64,000 bases of DNA from an uncultured Alphaproteobacteria bacterium (GTDB taxonomy: Bacteria > Pseudomonadota > Alphaproteobacteria > HIMB59). The translations under genes were made by a program, and so were the position numbers. The notes below the pieces were generated by a model that had not been told where the DNA came from, did not search any database, and was given only the letters and a program-made list of their open reading frames with translations. Numbering within the stretch: position 1 is the stretch's first letter; every line of letters starts with the position of its first letter. Shown in pieces: positions 31,077 to 38,628 of the stretch. The stretch is from the NCBI GenBank assembly GCA_902616855.1, contig CACMUL010000003.1, forward strand, positions 62,001 to 126,000. The letters run 5' to 3'.

Positions 31077-31637
31077 ATGATTAACTCGAATCATTGTCCA
31101 TCTTTAGTATTAAATGCAGACTACCGGCCACTTAGCTATTTCCCCTTATCCATCTGGAGTTGGAAGGATACGGTAAAAGCAGTTTTTCTTGATAGAGTTA
31201 ATATAGTTGAAGAATATGATCAAAAGGTTTCATCCCCATCATTTGAAATAAAACTCCCTAGCATTATTGCACTCAAAGACTACATACCACATAGTCATAA
31301 ACCTGCATTTACAAGATTTAATGTTTTTTTGAGAGACGATTTCACATGTCAATATTGCAATGATAAATTTTCAACAAAAGAATTAACTTTCGATCATTTG
31401 ATACCTCGTTCAAAAGGTGGATTGACAAATTGGGAGAACGTTGTGACTGCATGTTCAAAATGTAATTGGACCAAAGGAAGTAGGGATTTAAGTCAAGTTG
31501 GTTTTAAATTACTTAGAAAACCTAAAGAACCCTCTCAATATTCTTTAAGATTAAAAAGTAAAAATTTCCCCTCTGATTATCTTCATTCGAGTTGGAGAGA
31601 TTATTTATATTGGGATAGTGTCTTAGAGAAGGATTAA
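31077..31637 (+). CDS. HNH endonuclease domain protein
   Basis: This 186-residue protein has a C-terminal HNH nuclease. 'FTRFNVFLRDDFTCQYCNDK' carries the first zinc CxxC, then 'LTFDHLIPRSKGGLTNWENV' (His-Asn catalytic region) and 'VTACSKCNWTKGSRDL' (second CxxC and final N). The N-terminal part ('VLNADYRPLSYFPLSIWSWK') is the standard leader of this chromosomally common, uncharacterised HNH family. It is probably a nicking or repair-type nuclease rather than a mobile-element gene. It converges on coq7 with a 4-base overlap. Confidence 0.92.
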   Translation: MINSNHCPSLVLNADYRPLSYFPLSIWSWKDTVKAVFLDRVNIVEEYDQKVSSPSFEIKLPSIIALKDYIPHSHKPAFTRFNVFLRDDFTCQYCNDKFSTKELTFDHLIPRSKGGLTNWENVVTACSKCNWTKGSRDLSQVGFKLLRKPKEPSQYSLRLKSKNFPSDYLHSSWRDYLYWDSVLEKD

Positions 31638-32191
31638 TATTTTTTAGTTATTTTTATCGCAGTATAGCATAGCTGTTTTATTGTTTTAGCTAAAAGAACA
31701 TATCCAGTTGTCATTTCAGCTTGGTGTTCAACACCTGTATCATGATGCTCTAGCTCATCTTCTCTAAACTTTTTTACAGTCTTCAATAAATCTGGTTTTA
31801 ATTTTCTTTTAGATAGTTCCTTGGCTTGTTCCTCATAGTGTTGACCGATGACCTCTTCAACAGCAACGGTACATGCCATTGCAGCTTTTTTCCCCATTAA
31901 TGCAGTGCCTAATCCAAGGGCATAACCTGCTAAATTCCAAAATGGAAATAAAGCGGTTGGTTTCACATTCTCTTTTACTATGTACTCATCAAAAGTAGAT
32001 TTGTGGATTTCTTCTTGGTCAGCCATCTCCTTAATTTCTTTACCAAATTCTGTGTTTTCTTTAAAAATAGCTAATTGTCCTCGATATATTTGCGTTGCTC
32101 CATGCTCACCTGCGTGATCAACTCTGATAATTTCTTCAATTAATTTTTTATCTTCACTGCTCAGTGATTTATTTTTCTTTTTTGTAGGCAT
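31634..32191 (-). CDS. coq7: Demethoxyubiquinone hydroxylase Coq7
   Basis: This 185-residue di-iron membrane-associated hydroxylase performs the penultimate step of ubiquinone synthesis. Iron ligands appear as 'RVDHAGEHGATQIYRGQL' (Glu), 'MADQEEIHKSTFDEYI' (E-x-x-H), 'TVAVEEVIGQHYEEQ' (Glu) and 'FREDELEHHDTGVEH' (E-x-x-H). It has a basic N-terminus. It overlaps dsbB by 23 bases, an arrangement found in related alphaproteobacteria. The product would feed the cytochrome-dependent respiratory chain encoded at 55.6-61 kb. Confidence 0.96.
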   Translation of the reverse strand: MPTKKKNKSLSSEDKKLIEEIIRVDHAGEHGATQIYRGQLAIFKENTEFGKEIKEMADQEEIHKSTFDEYIVKENVKPTALFPFWNLAGYALGLGTALMGKKAAMACTVAVEEVIGQHYEEQAKELSKRKLKPDLLKTVKKFREDELEHHDTGVEHQAEMTTGYVLLAKTIKQLCYTAIKITKKY

Positions 32192-32639
32192 TGAAAATAA
32201 TTAATAACAGAAAAGTCATTGAAAACAAGAAGTTATAAACTGATAATGGAATACCAAAGTAAGGTAAGTTGGCATCAGAGCATGTGGTAATTAATGTATT
32301 AGACATTAATTCTTCTTTTAATTTTGTAATATCATTTGGAAGCGTGGCAGCTTCACATCCGGTGTACTCAATTATTCCAAATGTTGTAAGAGAATGATAA
32401 CCGGAAATTCCTAATTCAACAAGAAGTAAGATAGTTAGTAATATATAAATTAAATTGAAATATCTCTTAATAAAAAAATAAAATACACCCAATATCAAAA
32501 TTGAATAATATGGAACTCGTTGATATACACACAATTTACATGGGCTATGACCATATGAATATTGTAATATTAAAGCAAAAGACATAGCTACCAGCGAAAA
32601 CAAAAAAACAAGAAATAAAATATGAGTTTTTTTAATCAT
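32169..32639 (-). CDS. dsbB: Disulfide bond formation protein DsbB
   Basis: This 156-residue inner-membrane protein with four helices reoxidises DsbA with quinone. The first periplasmic cysteine pair is 'YGHSPCKLCVYQRVPYY' (CxxC). The second pair is split between 'YTGCEAATLP' and 'LITTCSDANLPYFGIPLSVY', matching the E. coli Cys104/Cys130 arrangement. It overlaps both yqaA-like and coq7 neighbours. No dsbA lies in the window. Confidence 0.93.
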   Translation of the reverse strand: MIKKTHILFLVFLFSLVAMSFALILQYSYGHSPCKLCVYQRVPYYSILILGVFYFFIKRYFNLIYILLTILLLVELGISGYHSLTTFGIIEYTGCEAATLPNDITKLKEELMSNTLITTCSDANLPYFGIPLSVYNFLFSMTFLLLIIFNAYKKEK

Positions 32640-33201
32640 GATAAAAAAATAAATAAATAAAAAAGACTATTCCAAGAGGTATGATTATAAAAATTAATAG
32701 TTTATTTCTTTGTAAAATTTCCATACCTAATTTTCCAAATTGTTTAATGATAAAAGCAATAATAAAAAACCTCAACCCCCTAGATAACAATGAAAGGAGT
32801 ACAAAATAGATAAAATTAAATTGAGCATATCCACTTGTTAAAGCTATAACTTTGTAAGGTATAGGTGTAAAACCACCCAAAAAAACTGCAAAAATACCCC
32901 AATCATTATAAAAATTCATAAATGCACCCTGCTTGCTTATATCAAAATAAGATTGGGCAATATCAAAAATGAAATACCCTATGATATATCCAAAAGCTCC
33001 ACCAATGACTGAAAATATCGTACAATTGAGTGCAGTCGCTAAAAACTTTTTAGGGTTAAAATAAACGATTGGTATTAAAATTAAATCCGGAGGAATTGGA
33101 AAAAAAATACTTTCTATAAAAGCAACTAAAGATAAAAAATATTGTGAATATTTTGATTTAGATTTTTTTTCAACAAATATATGTAAGTTCTTCCAAATCA
33201 T
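32632..33201 (-). CDS. YqaA/DedA-family (VTT-domain) membrane protein
   Basis: This 189-residue protein has the VTT/DedA core 'AFIESIFFPIPPDLILIPIV' (E...PIPP), 'SVIGGAFGYIIGYFIFDIAQ' and 'AVFLGGFTPIPYKVIALTSG' (F/TPIPYK). It belongs to the YqaA branch. DedA proteins have been linked to lipid-carrier or lipid flipping and to proton-motive-force maintenance. Its 3' end overlaps dsbB by 8 bases. Confidence 0.9.
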   Translation of the reverse strand: MIWKNLHIFVEKKSKSKYSQYFLSLVAFIESIFFPIPPDLILIPIVYFNPKKFLATALNCTIFSVIGGAFGYIIGYFIFDIAQSYFDISKQGAFMNFYNDWGIFAVFLGGFTPIPYKVIALTSGYAQFNFIYFVLLSLLSRGLRFFIIAFIIKQFGKLGMEILQRNKLLIFIIIPLGIVFFIYLFFYHD

Positions 33202-33224
33202 ATCGATTAATTAATATTTAGTAT

Positions 33225-34352
33225 TTAACCTATAAGGTAATACCAGAGATAAGCAATTATAATAGCTGGGATCGCACTGTAGAGTGTTGCAACTATTGCT
33301 GCCTTTGCAGATATGGCTATCGCAGGGAAAAGTGCATCACCGTCGTTAGATATAGAGTTTCCTATTTGTGCGGACATAGGAATTTGACCACCCACATACA
33401 TGGATGTGATCATAATTTGAGGACCACATCCAGGAATAAAACCAATTAGTATAGCCATAAGTGGAATAAATGGACCAAATAGTATTAATGATTCAAATAT
33501 TAAACCATTAGTTGACAAATCAATTAATTCGTAGACAACAAATGAAATAATCACCCAAACAGTAACAAAGCAAGTTGTATCTACAACTTTTCTATAGGAA
33601 TTTTCGTGTATTGATGCCATTTGAATATCTGTTAATGGATTCAAAACCCACAACAAGACACAATATATCGCCAAAATAAATGCCATTACTTCAACCACAT
33701 TAATTCCGATAAAATTAAAGTTTAGTTCAATGTTAAAAGCATTTAACATTCCCAAAATAAATCCAGGTGCTAAAAATAAAAACCAAATATAATAAAACTT
33801 ATTTGATATTTTGTTTTTAGGTAAATGGGTTGTATTTACATTCTTATTAATTTTATTTTGTAAAAAATTTTTTGTAAAAGGTTGAGCAACATATCCAGAT
33901 ATTATTCCAACTATAAAGGTTACTGGTAGTATGATTAAAGCAGCTTGGGGTTTTGTTGCAATGAGAAGAAAGGCTGCATCGCCCATAGTACTAATAAGTG
34001 CTGCGAGCACACCCCCAAAAGAAACTACTTTTCTAGTAAATAAGCTCATTACCATTATTGCTCCACCACAACCAGGTATAACTCCTAACATAGAGCAAAT
34101 GGGAATTTCAAATTTCTTATTTTGTAAAATTAATTTTTGTAAATTAAAATTTCTCTTTTCAAGAATAACGAATAGAAGAAGTGTCACTCCAACAAAGCTA
34201 GATACAGCTATGTAGGCGTCACTAGATGATGAAATTAAAATACTTCTAGTCTGTTCAGAAAATAAAAGAAGGAGAATACATATAAAGAGGAAAATTTTTG
34301 AGAATCTTAAATATTGAAATTTTCTACTTAATTCTAATACTAATTCTGTCAT
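33225..34352 (-). CDS. Putative manganese transporter (MntR-linked, about 10 helices)
   Basis: This 375-residue polytopic membrane protein has an internal duplication: 'CSMLGVIPGCGGAIMVMSLF' in the first half and 'ILIGFIPGCGPQIMITSMYV' in the second, each followed by a 'GDA' segment ('TMGDAAFLLIATKP', 'NDGDALFPAIAISAKAA'). This is the family annotated as putative manganese transporter (older name: arsenic-efflux-like). Divergence from mntR across a strong palindrome strongly supports a manganese role. It has almost no leader: the operator begins one base upstream of the ATG, and no ribosome-binding site is seen. Confidence 0.85.
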   Translation of the reverse strand: MTELVLELSRKFQYLRFSKIFLFICILLLLFSEQTRSILISSSSDAYIAVSSFVGVTLLLFVILEKRNFNLQKLILQNKKFEIPICSMLGVIPGCGGAIMVMSLFTRKVVSFGGVLAALISTMGDAAFLLIATKPQAALIILPVTFIVGIISGYVAQPFTKNFLQNKINKNVNTTHLPKNKISNKFYYIWFLFLAPGFILGMLNAFNIELNFNFIGINVVEVMAFILAIYCVLLWVLNPLTDIQMASIHENSYRKVVDTTCFVTVWVIISFVVYELIDLSTNGLIFESLILFGPFIPLMAILIGFIPGCGPQIMITSMYVGGQIPMSAQIGNSISNDGDALFPAIAISAKAAIVATLYSAIPAIIIAYLWYYLIG

Positions 34353-34378
34353 ATTGTTAGCCTAGGCTAAACAATATA
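34353..34378 (-). promoter_or_regulatory. MntR operator overlapping the transporter's promoter and transcription start
   Basis: ATTGTT-AGCCTAGGCT-AAACAAT (34353-34375) is a near-perfect inverted repeat with a 10-bp symmetric core (34359-34368). A leftward -35 TTGACT (34395-34400) and -10 TATATT (34373-34378), 16 bases apart, put the start inside the palindrome. A repressor bound here would block transcription. Its place between mntR and a manganese-transporter gene makes MntR the obvious ligand. The assignment is inferred from context. Confidence 0.68.
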
Positions 34379-34407
34379 GATATAACTAAATATTAGTCAA
34401 ACAATTC

Positions 34408-34436
34408 TTTACTTTTAATTGTTAACAAAATAGATT
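34408..34436 (+). promoter_or_regulatory. Promoter of mntR
   Basis: TTTACT (34408-34413) and TAGATT (34431-34436) are spaced by exactly 17 bases, starting transcription only about 3-5 bases before the mntR ATG (34446), so the mRNA may be nearly leaderless. The spacer contains a perfect palindrome TTGTTAACAA (34419-34428), a possible autoregulatory half-similar site. Confidence 0.45.
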
Positions 34437-34445
34437 GAACCAGCT

Positions 34446-34853
34446 ATGAAAAACACTAGATCTAGTGAGCCATATCAATTTTCAAATATCAGAAGTCAAA
34501 ATAAGAACGAAATACTAGAGGATTATGTTGAGGCTATTCAAGAAATTTTAAAAAATAAAGGTGATGTTAAAAATGCTGATTTAGCTCAACATTTTGGGGT
34601 ATCACAAGCTACTGTTAATAAAAATTTGAAGCGTTTAATAAGTTTTAATTTAGCAAAATCTGAACCATACCGTTCGATTTTTTTGACAGAAAAGGGAGAA
34701 AAGTTAGCCACACAGTCAAAACAAAAGCATGAAATTGTTTATAATTTCTTAATTAAGTTAGGTGTCTCCAGAAAGACTGCAGAAAATGACAGTGAAGGTA
34801 TTGAGCATCACGTTAGTGATGAAACACTAAAGTTAATGAAAAAATTTAAATAA
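34446..34853 (+). CDS. mntR: Manganese-responsive transcriptional regulator MntR (DtxR family)
   Basis: This 135-residue regulator has an N-terminal winged helix ('ADLAQHFGVSQATVNKNLKR', 'SIFLTEKGEKLA') and a dimerisation/metal domain. 'ILEDYVEAIQEIL' contributes early ligands, and 'HEIVYNFLIKLGVS' and 'DSEGIEHHVSDETL' carry the classic E-x-x-EHH manganese ligands of Gram-negative MntR. It lacks the SH3-like domain of DtxR, as expected. Divergent from the transporter it probably controls. Confidence 0.93.
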   Translation: MKNTRSSEPYQFSNIRSQNKNEILEDYVEAIQEILKNKGDVKNADLAQHFGVSQATVNKNLKRLISFNLAKSEPYRSIFLTEKGEKLATQSKQKHEIVYNFLIKLGVSRKTAENDSEGIEHHVSDETLKLMKKFK

Positions 34854-36422
34854 TTATTTTTTCGTTTTTGACAACATTCTTTTTTCTAGTACATTATCGA
34901 ACAAATAAATTACGATAGAAAGAAAACAAATAATTGTTAAAGCATGCAAACTTCCATATTCAAACATTTCATTTGACGAATATTCGTATAGGCTAGTAGC
35001 AAGCGTATCAAAATTAAAAGGTCTTAGTAGTAAAGTAATAGGTAACTCTTTAACAGTATCGACAAATACTAAAAAAAATCCTGCTAATATACTCAACTTT
35101 ACCTGAGGTAAAATTATTCGAAAATATGTTGTTGACGATCTTCTTCCAATTAATCTTGAGGCATCATCAATTGATTTTCCAATTTTTTCCATACCTGAGT
35201 CTAAAGAATTATTTGATAAAGCAATTAATCTAATTATCAGAGCTAAGGACAAGCCAAATAAAGTGGTAGACAAAGATAATGTTGTCAATCGATCAAAATA
35301 AAATAAAAAGAAAAGCACTCCTAAAGCTATTACTACACCTGGTATTGCATATCCAATATTTATTATTTTTTTGTAATATATAATTTGATTTTTTTTAGTA
35401 AATCTTGAGTAATAACTAATAAATACTGAGATTATAGCACATCCAATTCCAGCAATAACTCCAAGCACGATTGAATTATATAGTGAGTTAAAATAGTTAT
35501 TAAAATCAATAAAATTTAAATTATTTAAAAAAGTATAAATTACAAAAATAAAAGGCAGAATAAAGCCAAACATAATAGGTAAGGCTCCTAAGATTAATGT
35601 AATTATTCCAATGAACTTTCCTAATTTATATTTTGACCACTGAATATTTTCATAAGTATTATTATTGAATTTCCTTTTACCTCTTAATTTTTGCTCAAAA
35701 AAATATAAGAAACCCATTACTAAAATAATAATTAAGGCCAATAAGAAAGCTAAAGGTAAGTCATTTAATATCGCTATATAATGAAAAACTCCAACTGAAA
35801 GTGTTTGTAGACCAAAAAAATCAGCAACACCAAAATCATTTACTGTTTCCATCAAAACTAATGCTAGTCCCGCAGCTATTCCAGGTAGGGCCATGGGTAA
35901 TCCAATTTTAAAAAAACATTGATAGGGATTTTTACCAAGAGTTTTTGCAGCCTCTATATATCTTGTTGAGAAATTTATGATCGCAATCCTAGTTAGGATA
36001 TAAACATATGGAAAAAAAGATAAAGAAATTATTAGCGAAGCCACAATACTATTTCTTATTGAGAAACCATCGTAAAACAAAAATTTGAGATTTATAAAAC
36101 CACCTGGCTCCAAAATTTCGGCATAAGTATATGCTGAAATATAGGCTGGAACTGCTAAGGGCAGTATTGCAAATATTTGTAGAAATTTTCGCCCCCAAAA
36201 TTCGGTCATTGTATTTATCCATGCCAATGGCACACTGATGATTGTTGTAAAAATACTTACCATTACTATGAGTTTAGTAGACCCAATTAAATATCTATTA
36301 ATGTAAAGCTCATTGGCTAAAAAAATTGCACTCAAACCATTTGTTATAACTAAGGCTATAGGGGTAAGTAGTAAGAAGCTAATAAATAAAAAGAAAAATA
36401 ATTTAAATAAATTTACTGTCAT
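34854..36422 (-). CDS. Fe(III)-type ABC transporter permease (FbpB/AfuB-like)
   Basis: This is a 522-residue fused permease with about twelve helices and two copies of the inner-membrane ABC domain. Each has its own ATPase-docking EAA loop: 'IEAAKTLGKNPYQCFFKIGL' in the first half and 'DDASRLIGRRSSTTYFRIIL' in the second. This architecture is typical of ferric-iron importers. Neither a matching periplasmic binding protein nor an ATPase lies next to it, so partners must be encoded elsewhere. It overlaps the LysE-like gene by 4 bases and abuts mntR's stop. Confidence 0.92.
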   Translation of the reverse strand: MTVNLFKLFFFLFISFLLLTPIALVITNGLSAIFLANELYINRYLIGSTKLIVMVSIFTTIISVPLAWINTMTEFWGRKFLQIFAILPLAVPAYISAYTYAEILEPGGFINLKFLFYDGFSIRNSIVASLIISLSFFPYVYILTRIAIINFSTRYIEAAKTLGKNPYQCFFKIGLPMALPGIAAGLALVLMETVNDFGVADFFGLQTLSVGVFHYIAILNDLPLAFLLALIIILVMGFLYFFEQKLRGKRKFNNNTYENIQWSKYKLGKFIGIITLILGALPIMFGFILPFIFVIYTFLNNLNFIDFNNYFNSLYNSIVLGVIAGIGCAIISVFISYYSRFTKKNQIIYYKKIINIGYAIPGVVIALGVLFFLFYFDRLTTLSLSTTLFGLSLALIIRLIALSNNSLDSGMEKIGKSIDDASRLIGRRSSTTYFRIILPQVKLSILAGFFLVFVDTVKELPITLLLRPFNFDTLATSLYEYSSNEMFEYGSLHALTIICFLSIVIYLFDNVLEKRMLSKTKK

Positions 36423-37015
36423 AAAATTATATAAAAAACACAGCCTAGTAACAATACAGCCATAATTTTATTAAAATAAATAATTTTTCTTTTATCATTA
36501 AGATATTTTCTAAATGAGTGCCCAATAGCAGCCCAAACTACAGCACTAGTTGATGTTGAAATTATAAAACAAAAAAAGATTAAAATAAATTCCTCAAAAT
36601 ATGAGAATTTATTTTGTATAAAAATTGCAGAACTAGACATGGAAACACTTACAGCTTTAGGATTTATTAATTGAAAAAAATAAATATCTCTAAATGTAAA
36701 TCTTCTTTTATTATTATTGTCTGAAAATTCAGTTGAAATAAAAATTTTATAAGCCAGATAAGTTAAAAAGATCGTGGCTACAATTTTTATAAAATTCTTA
36801 AAATATGGATAGTTTTCATAAATCTCTCCTATTCCTAATAAGCAAAGAGTTAAAACCGATAAAAATCCAAAAAAGACACCTAACATAAGTGGAATTGTTG
36901 CTTTAAAACCATAATTAACAGCGTTTGTTGAAAGAATTATATTATTAGGTCCCGGTGTAATGGCAGCAGTCATTGCAAAAGTAAGTATGGGCGCCATAAA
37001 ATAAATGTATTCCAA
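36419..37015 (-). CDS. LysE/RhtB-family amino-acid exporter
   Basis: This 198-residue membrane protein has about six helices. The family start 'FAMTAAITPGPNNIILSTNA' (TPGPN) and 'GVFFGFLSVLTLCLLGIGEI' are diagnostic, followed by 'TYLAYKIFIS' and 'QLINPKAVSVSMSSSAIFI' (NPK motif). Members export lysine, threonine, homoserine or other metabolites; the substrate cannot be told. Its stop overlaps the iron permease start by 4 bases, so the two are cotranscribed despite apparently unrelated roles. Confidence 0.9.
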   Translation of the reverse strand: MEYIYFMAPILTFAMTAAITPGPNNIILSTNAVNYGFKATIPLMLGVFFGFLSVLTLCLLGIGEIYENYPYFKNFIKIVATIFLTYLAYKIFISTEFSDNNNKRRFTFRDIYFFQLINPKAVSVSMSSSAIFIQNKFSYFEEFILIFFCFIISTSTSAVVWAAIGHSFRKYLNDKRKIIYFNKIMAVLLLGCVFYIIL

Positions 37016-37112
37016 AGTATCGAGATATTATTCTTAAATTTAAATAAATACACAATTAGTTATCAATTTGCCTAATTTGTCTTAATAATATAAGTAAATA
37101 AGATTATTTTAA

Positions 37113-37198
37113 GGCGTTGTGGCGGAATGGTAGACGCGCCGGATTCAAAATCCGGTGAGGGCAACCTCGTGAGAGTTCGAGTCTCTCCAGCGCTACCA
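37113..37198 (+). tRNA. tRNA-Leu (anticodon CAA), CCA encoded
   Basis: This is an 86-base class-II tRNA. Acceptor GGCGTTG pairs with CAGCGCT (two G-U pairs). The D arm contains GGCGGAATGGTAGACGC. The anticodon arm CCGGA-TTCAAAA-TCCGG gives anticodon CAA (Leu, UUG). The long variable arm TGAGGGCAACCTCGT is diagnostic of leucine tRNA. The T arm holds GAGTTCGAGTCTC and CCA is encoded. UUG is a common leucine codon in this AT-rich genome. Confidence 0.97.
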
Positions 37199-37213
37199 AC
37201 AATAAATAAAATT

Positions 37214-37684
37214 ATGAAAAATATTAAAAATTTAACGGCCGTTTTCTCATTATTTGCCACAGGTATTACGATTGTAACAAATGGAACAAATAGAAAACAA
37301 TTTTTTGGTTGTACAGTCAACTCTTTCTCAAGCCTTTCTCTTGTCCCTCCAAAGTTTTTATTTTGTCTTGGAAATGAAAATTTAAATTTAAAAAGTTTTA
37401 AATTAAATAGTCCTTTAAATGTAAATTTTTTAGCTAAATCTCAACTTAATTTATCTAATAAATTTGCTGGATCATTAGAGAAGAGGTGGGTGAATACAAA
37501 ATATAAAATTGCGAATAATAAAGTTCCTTTCTTTCCGGAGTCTTTGGGACTATTAGAGGCAAAAGTTGAAAAAAAAGTTATATCAGGCGATCATACAATA
37601 ATCATATGTTTAATAACAAACTGTATAAAATTAAACACCAAAAAACCCCTTATTTATTATAAGAGCAAATATCACACCGTTTAA
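37214..37684 (+). CDS. Flavin reductase-like FMN-binding protein
   Basis: This 156-residue split-barrel flavoprotein begins with 'LTAVFSLFATGITIVTNGTN' (the 'TGVTVVT' strand), then 'FFGCTVNSFSSLSLVPPKFL' (the T-x-NSF-x-SLSL-x-PP core that binds FMN). The C-terminal 'GLLEAKVEKKVISGDHTIII' contains the GDHT motif. Such enzymes supply reduced FMN to monooxygenases or reduce flavins. ATG 37214 is preferred; the longer frame runs back into the tRNA. It begins only 15 bases after tRNA-Leu and may share its transcript. Its flavin link fits the next gene, ribF. Confidence 0.9.
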   Translation: MKNIKNLTAVFSLFATGITIVTNGTNRKQFFGCTVNSFSSLSLVPPKFLFCLGNENLNLKSFKLNSPLNVNFLAKSQLNLSNKFAGSLEKRWVNTKYKIANNKVPFFPESLGLLEAKVEKKVISGDHTIIICLITNCIKLNTKKPLIYYKSKYHTV

Positions 37685-37692
37685 TTCTTTCT

Positions 37693-38628
37693 ATGAAATA
37701 TATCAATAGTAGTTTTGAAGAAATTAACATTGATGAAAAGCTGTGTTTAACAATAGGTAACTTTGATGGTATTCACAAAGGCCATAGAGAGATAATTAAA
37801 AACTTAATACAAAAAACTAAAATATCAAAATCTAAATCTGCTATTTTATCATTCACACCACATCCAAAAATTTATTTTAAAAAACAAAATAATTTTATGA
37901 TTAATTCTCAATTAAAAAAAAAAGAGATTTTAGAGAGCTTAGGTTTAGACTATTTAATTGACTTACATTTTAATAAAAAATTTACTCAACTAAATCATCT
38001 AGAATTCGAAGATAAAATTTTATTAGGAAAACTTAATACCAAAAAAATTTTAATAGGAAGAGACTTTCAGTATGGGTATCTTAGAAAAGGAAACATAGAG
38101 ACCTTAAGGATATTTTGTGAGAAAAATAATATTCAACTAAACGAAATTGATCTCATTTTCGATGAGCAAAATAATAACAAAGTTTCTTCAAGTAAAATAA
38201 GAGAAAATCTTAATTTAGGAAATATTGAATTGGCAAATAAAGATTTGAGAAGAAAATTTAGTATTTCTGGTAAAGTTATTAAAGGCGATCAGAGAGGTCG
38301 TTCGATTGGTATTCCCACAGCCAATATTGAGTACCCTCTCAATACAATCATTATTCCATATGGTGTCTATGCTGTAGAGACCACGATTGATGGAAATACT
38401 TATTTTGGTATTGTTAATTTTGGTATAAGACCAACCTTTAATAAAGAAAAGCCAATTGTTGAGGCCTATTTGTTTGATTTTGACAATAATATTTATGATA
38501 AGAATATAGAATTATTTTTTTATAAACAGATTAGACAAGAGAAAAAATTTAATGGTATAAAAGAATTATTAAATCAAATCAATTTAGATATCGCTGAAGC
38601 AAAAAAAATATTAAATTATGGAAATTAA
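37693..38628 (+). CDS. ribF: Bifunctional riboflavin kinase / FAD synthetase
   Basis: This 311-residue enzyme makes FMN then FAD. The N-terminal adenylyltransferase domain has 'CLTIGNFDGIHKGHREII' (HxGH-type site) and 'KKILIGRDFQYGYLRKGN'. The C-terminal kinase domain has 'GKVIKGDQRGRSIGIPTANI' (the G-x-x-x-G-x-PTAN phosphate site) and 'YFGIVNFGIRPTFN'. It starts 8 bases after the flavin reductase stop and overlaps ileS by 11 bases. ribF-ileS-lspA order is conserved in many Proteobacteria. Confidence 0.96.
   Translation: MKYINSSFEEINIDEKLCLTIGNFDGIHKGHREIIKNLIQKTKISKSKSAILSFTPHPKIYFKKQNNFMINSQLKKKEILESLGLDYLIDLHFNKKFTQLNHLEFEDKILLGKLNTKKILIGRDFQYGYLRKGNIETLRIFCEKNNIQLNEIDLIFDEQNNNKVSSSKIRENLNLGNIELANKDLRRKFSISGKVIKGDQRGRSIGIPTANIEYPLNTIIIPYGVYAVETTIDGNTYFGIVNFGIRPTFNKEKPIVEAYLFDFDNNIYDKNIELFFYKQIRQEKKFNGIKELLNQINLDIAEAKKILNYGN

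Noticed and set aside
37127-37213. ORF running through tRNA-Leu into the flavin reductase
   Set aside because: It is a chance open frame across the tRNA; the flavin reductase fold starts at 37214.
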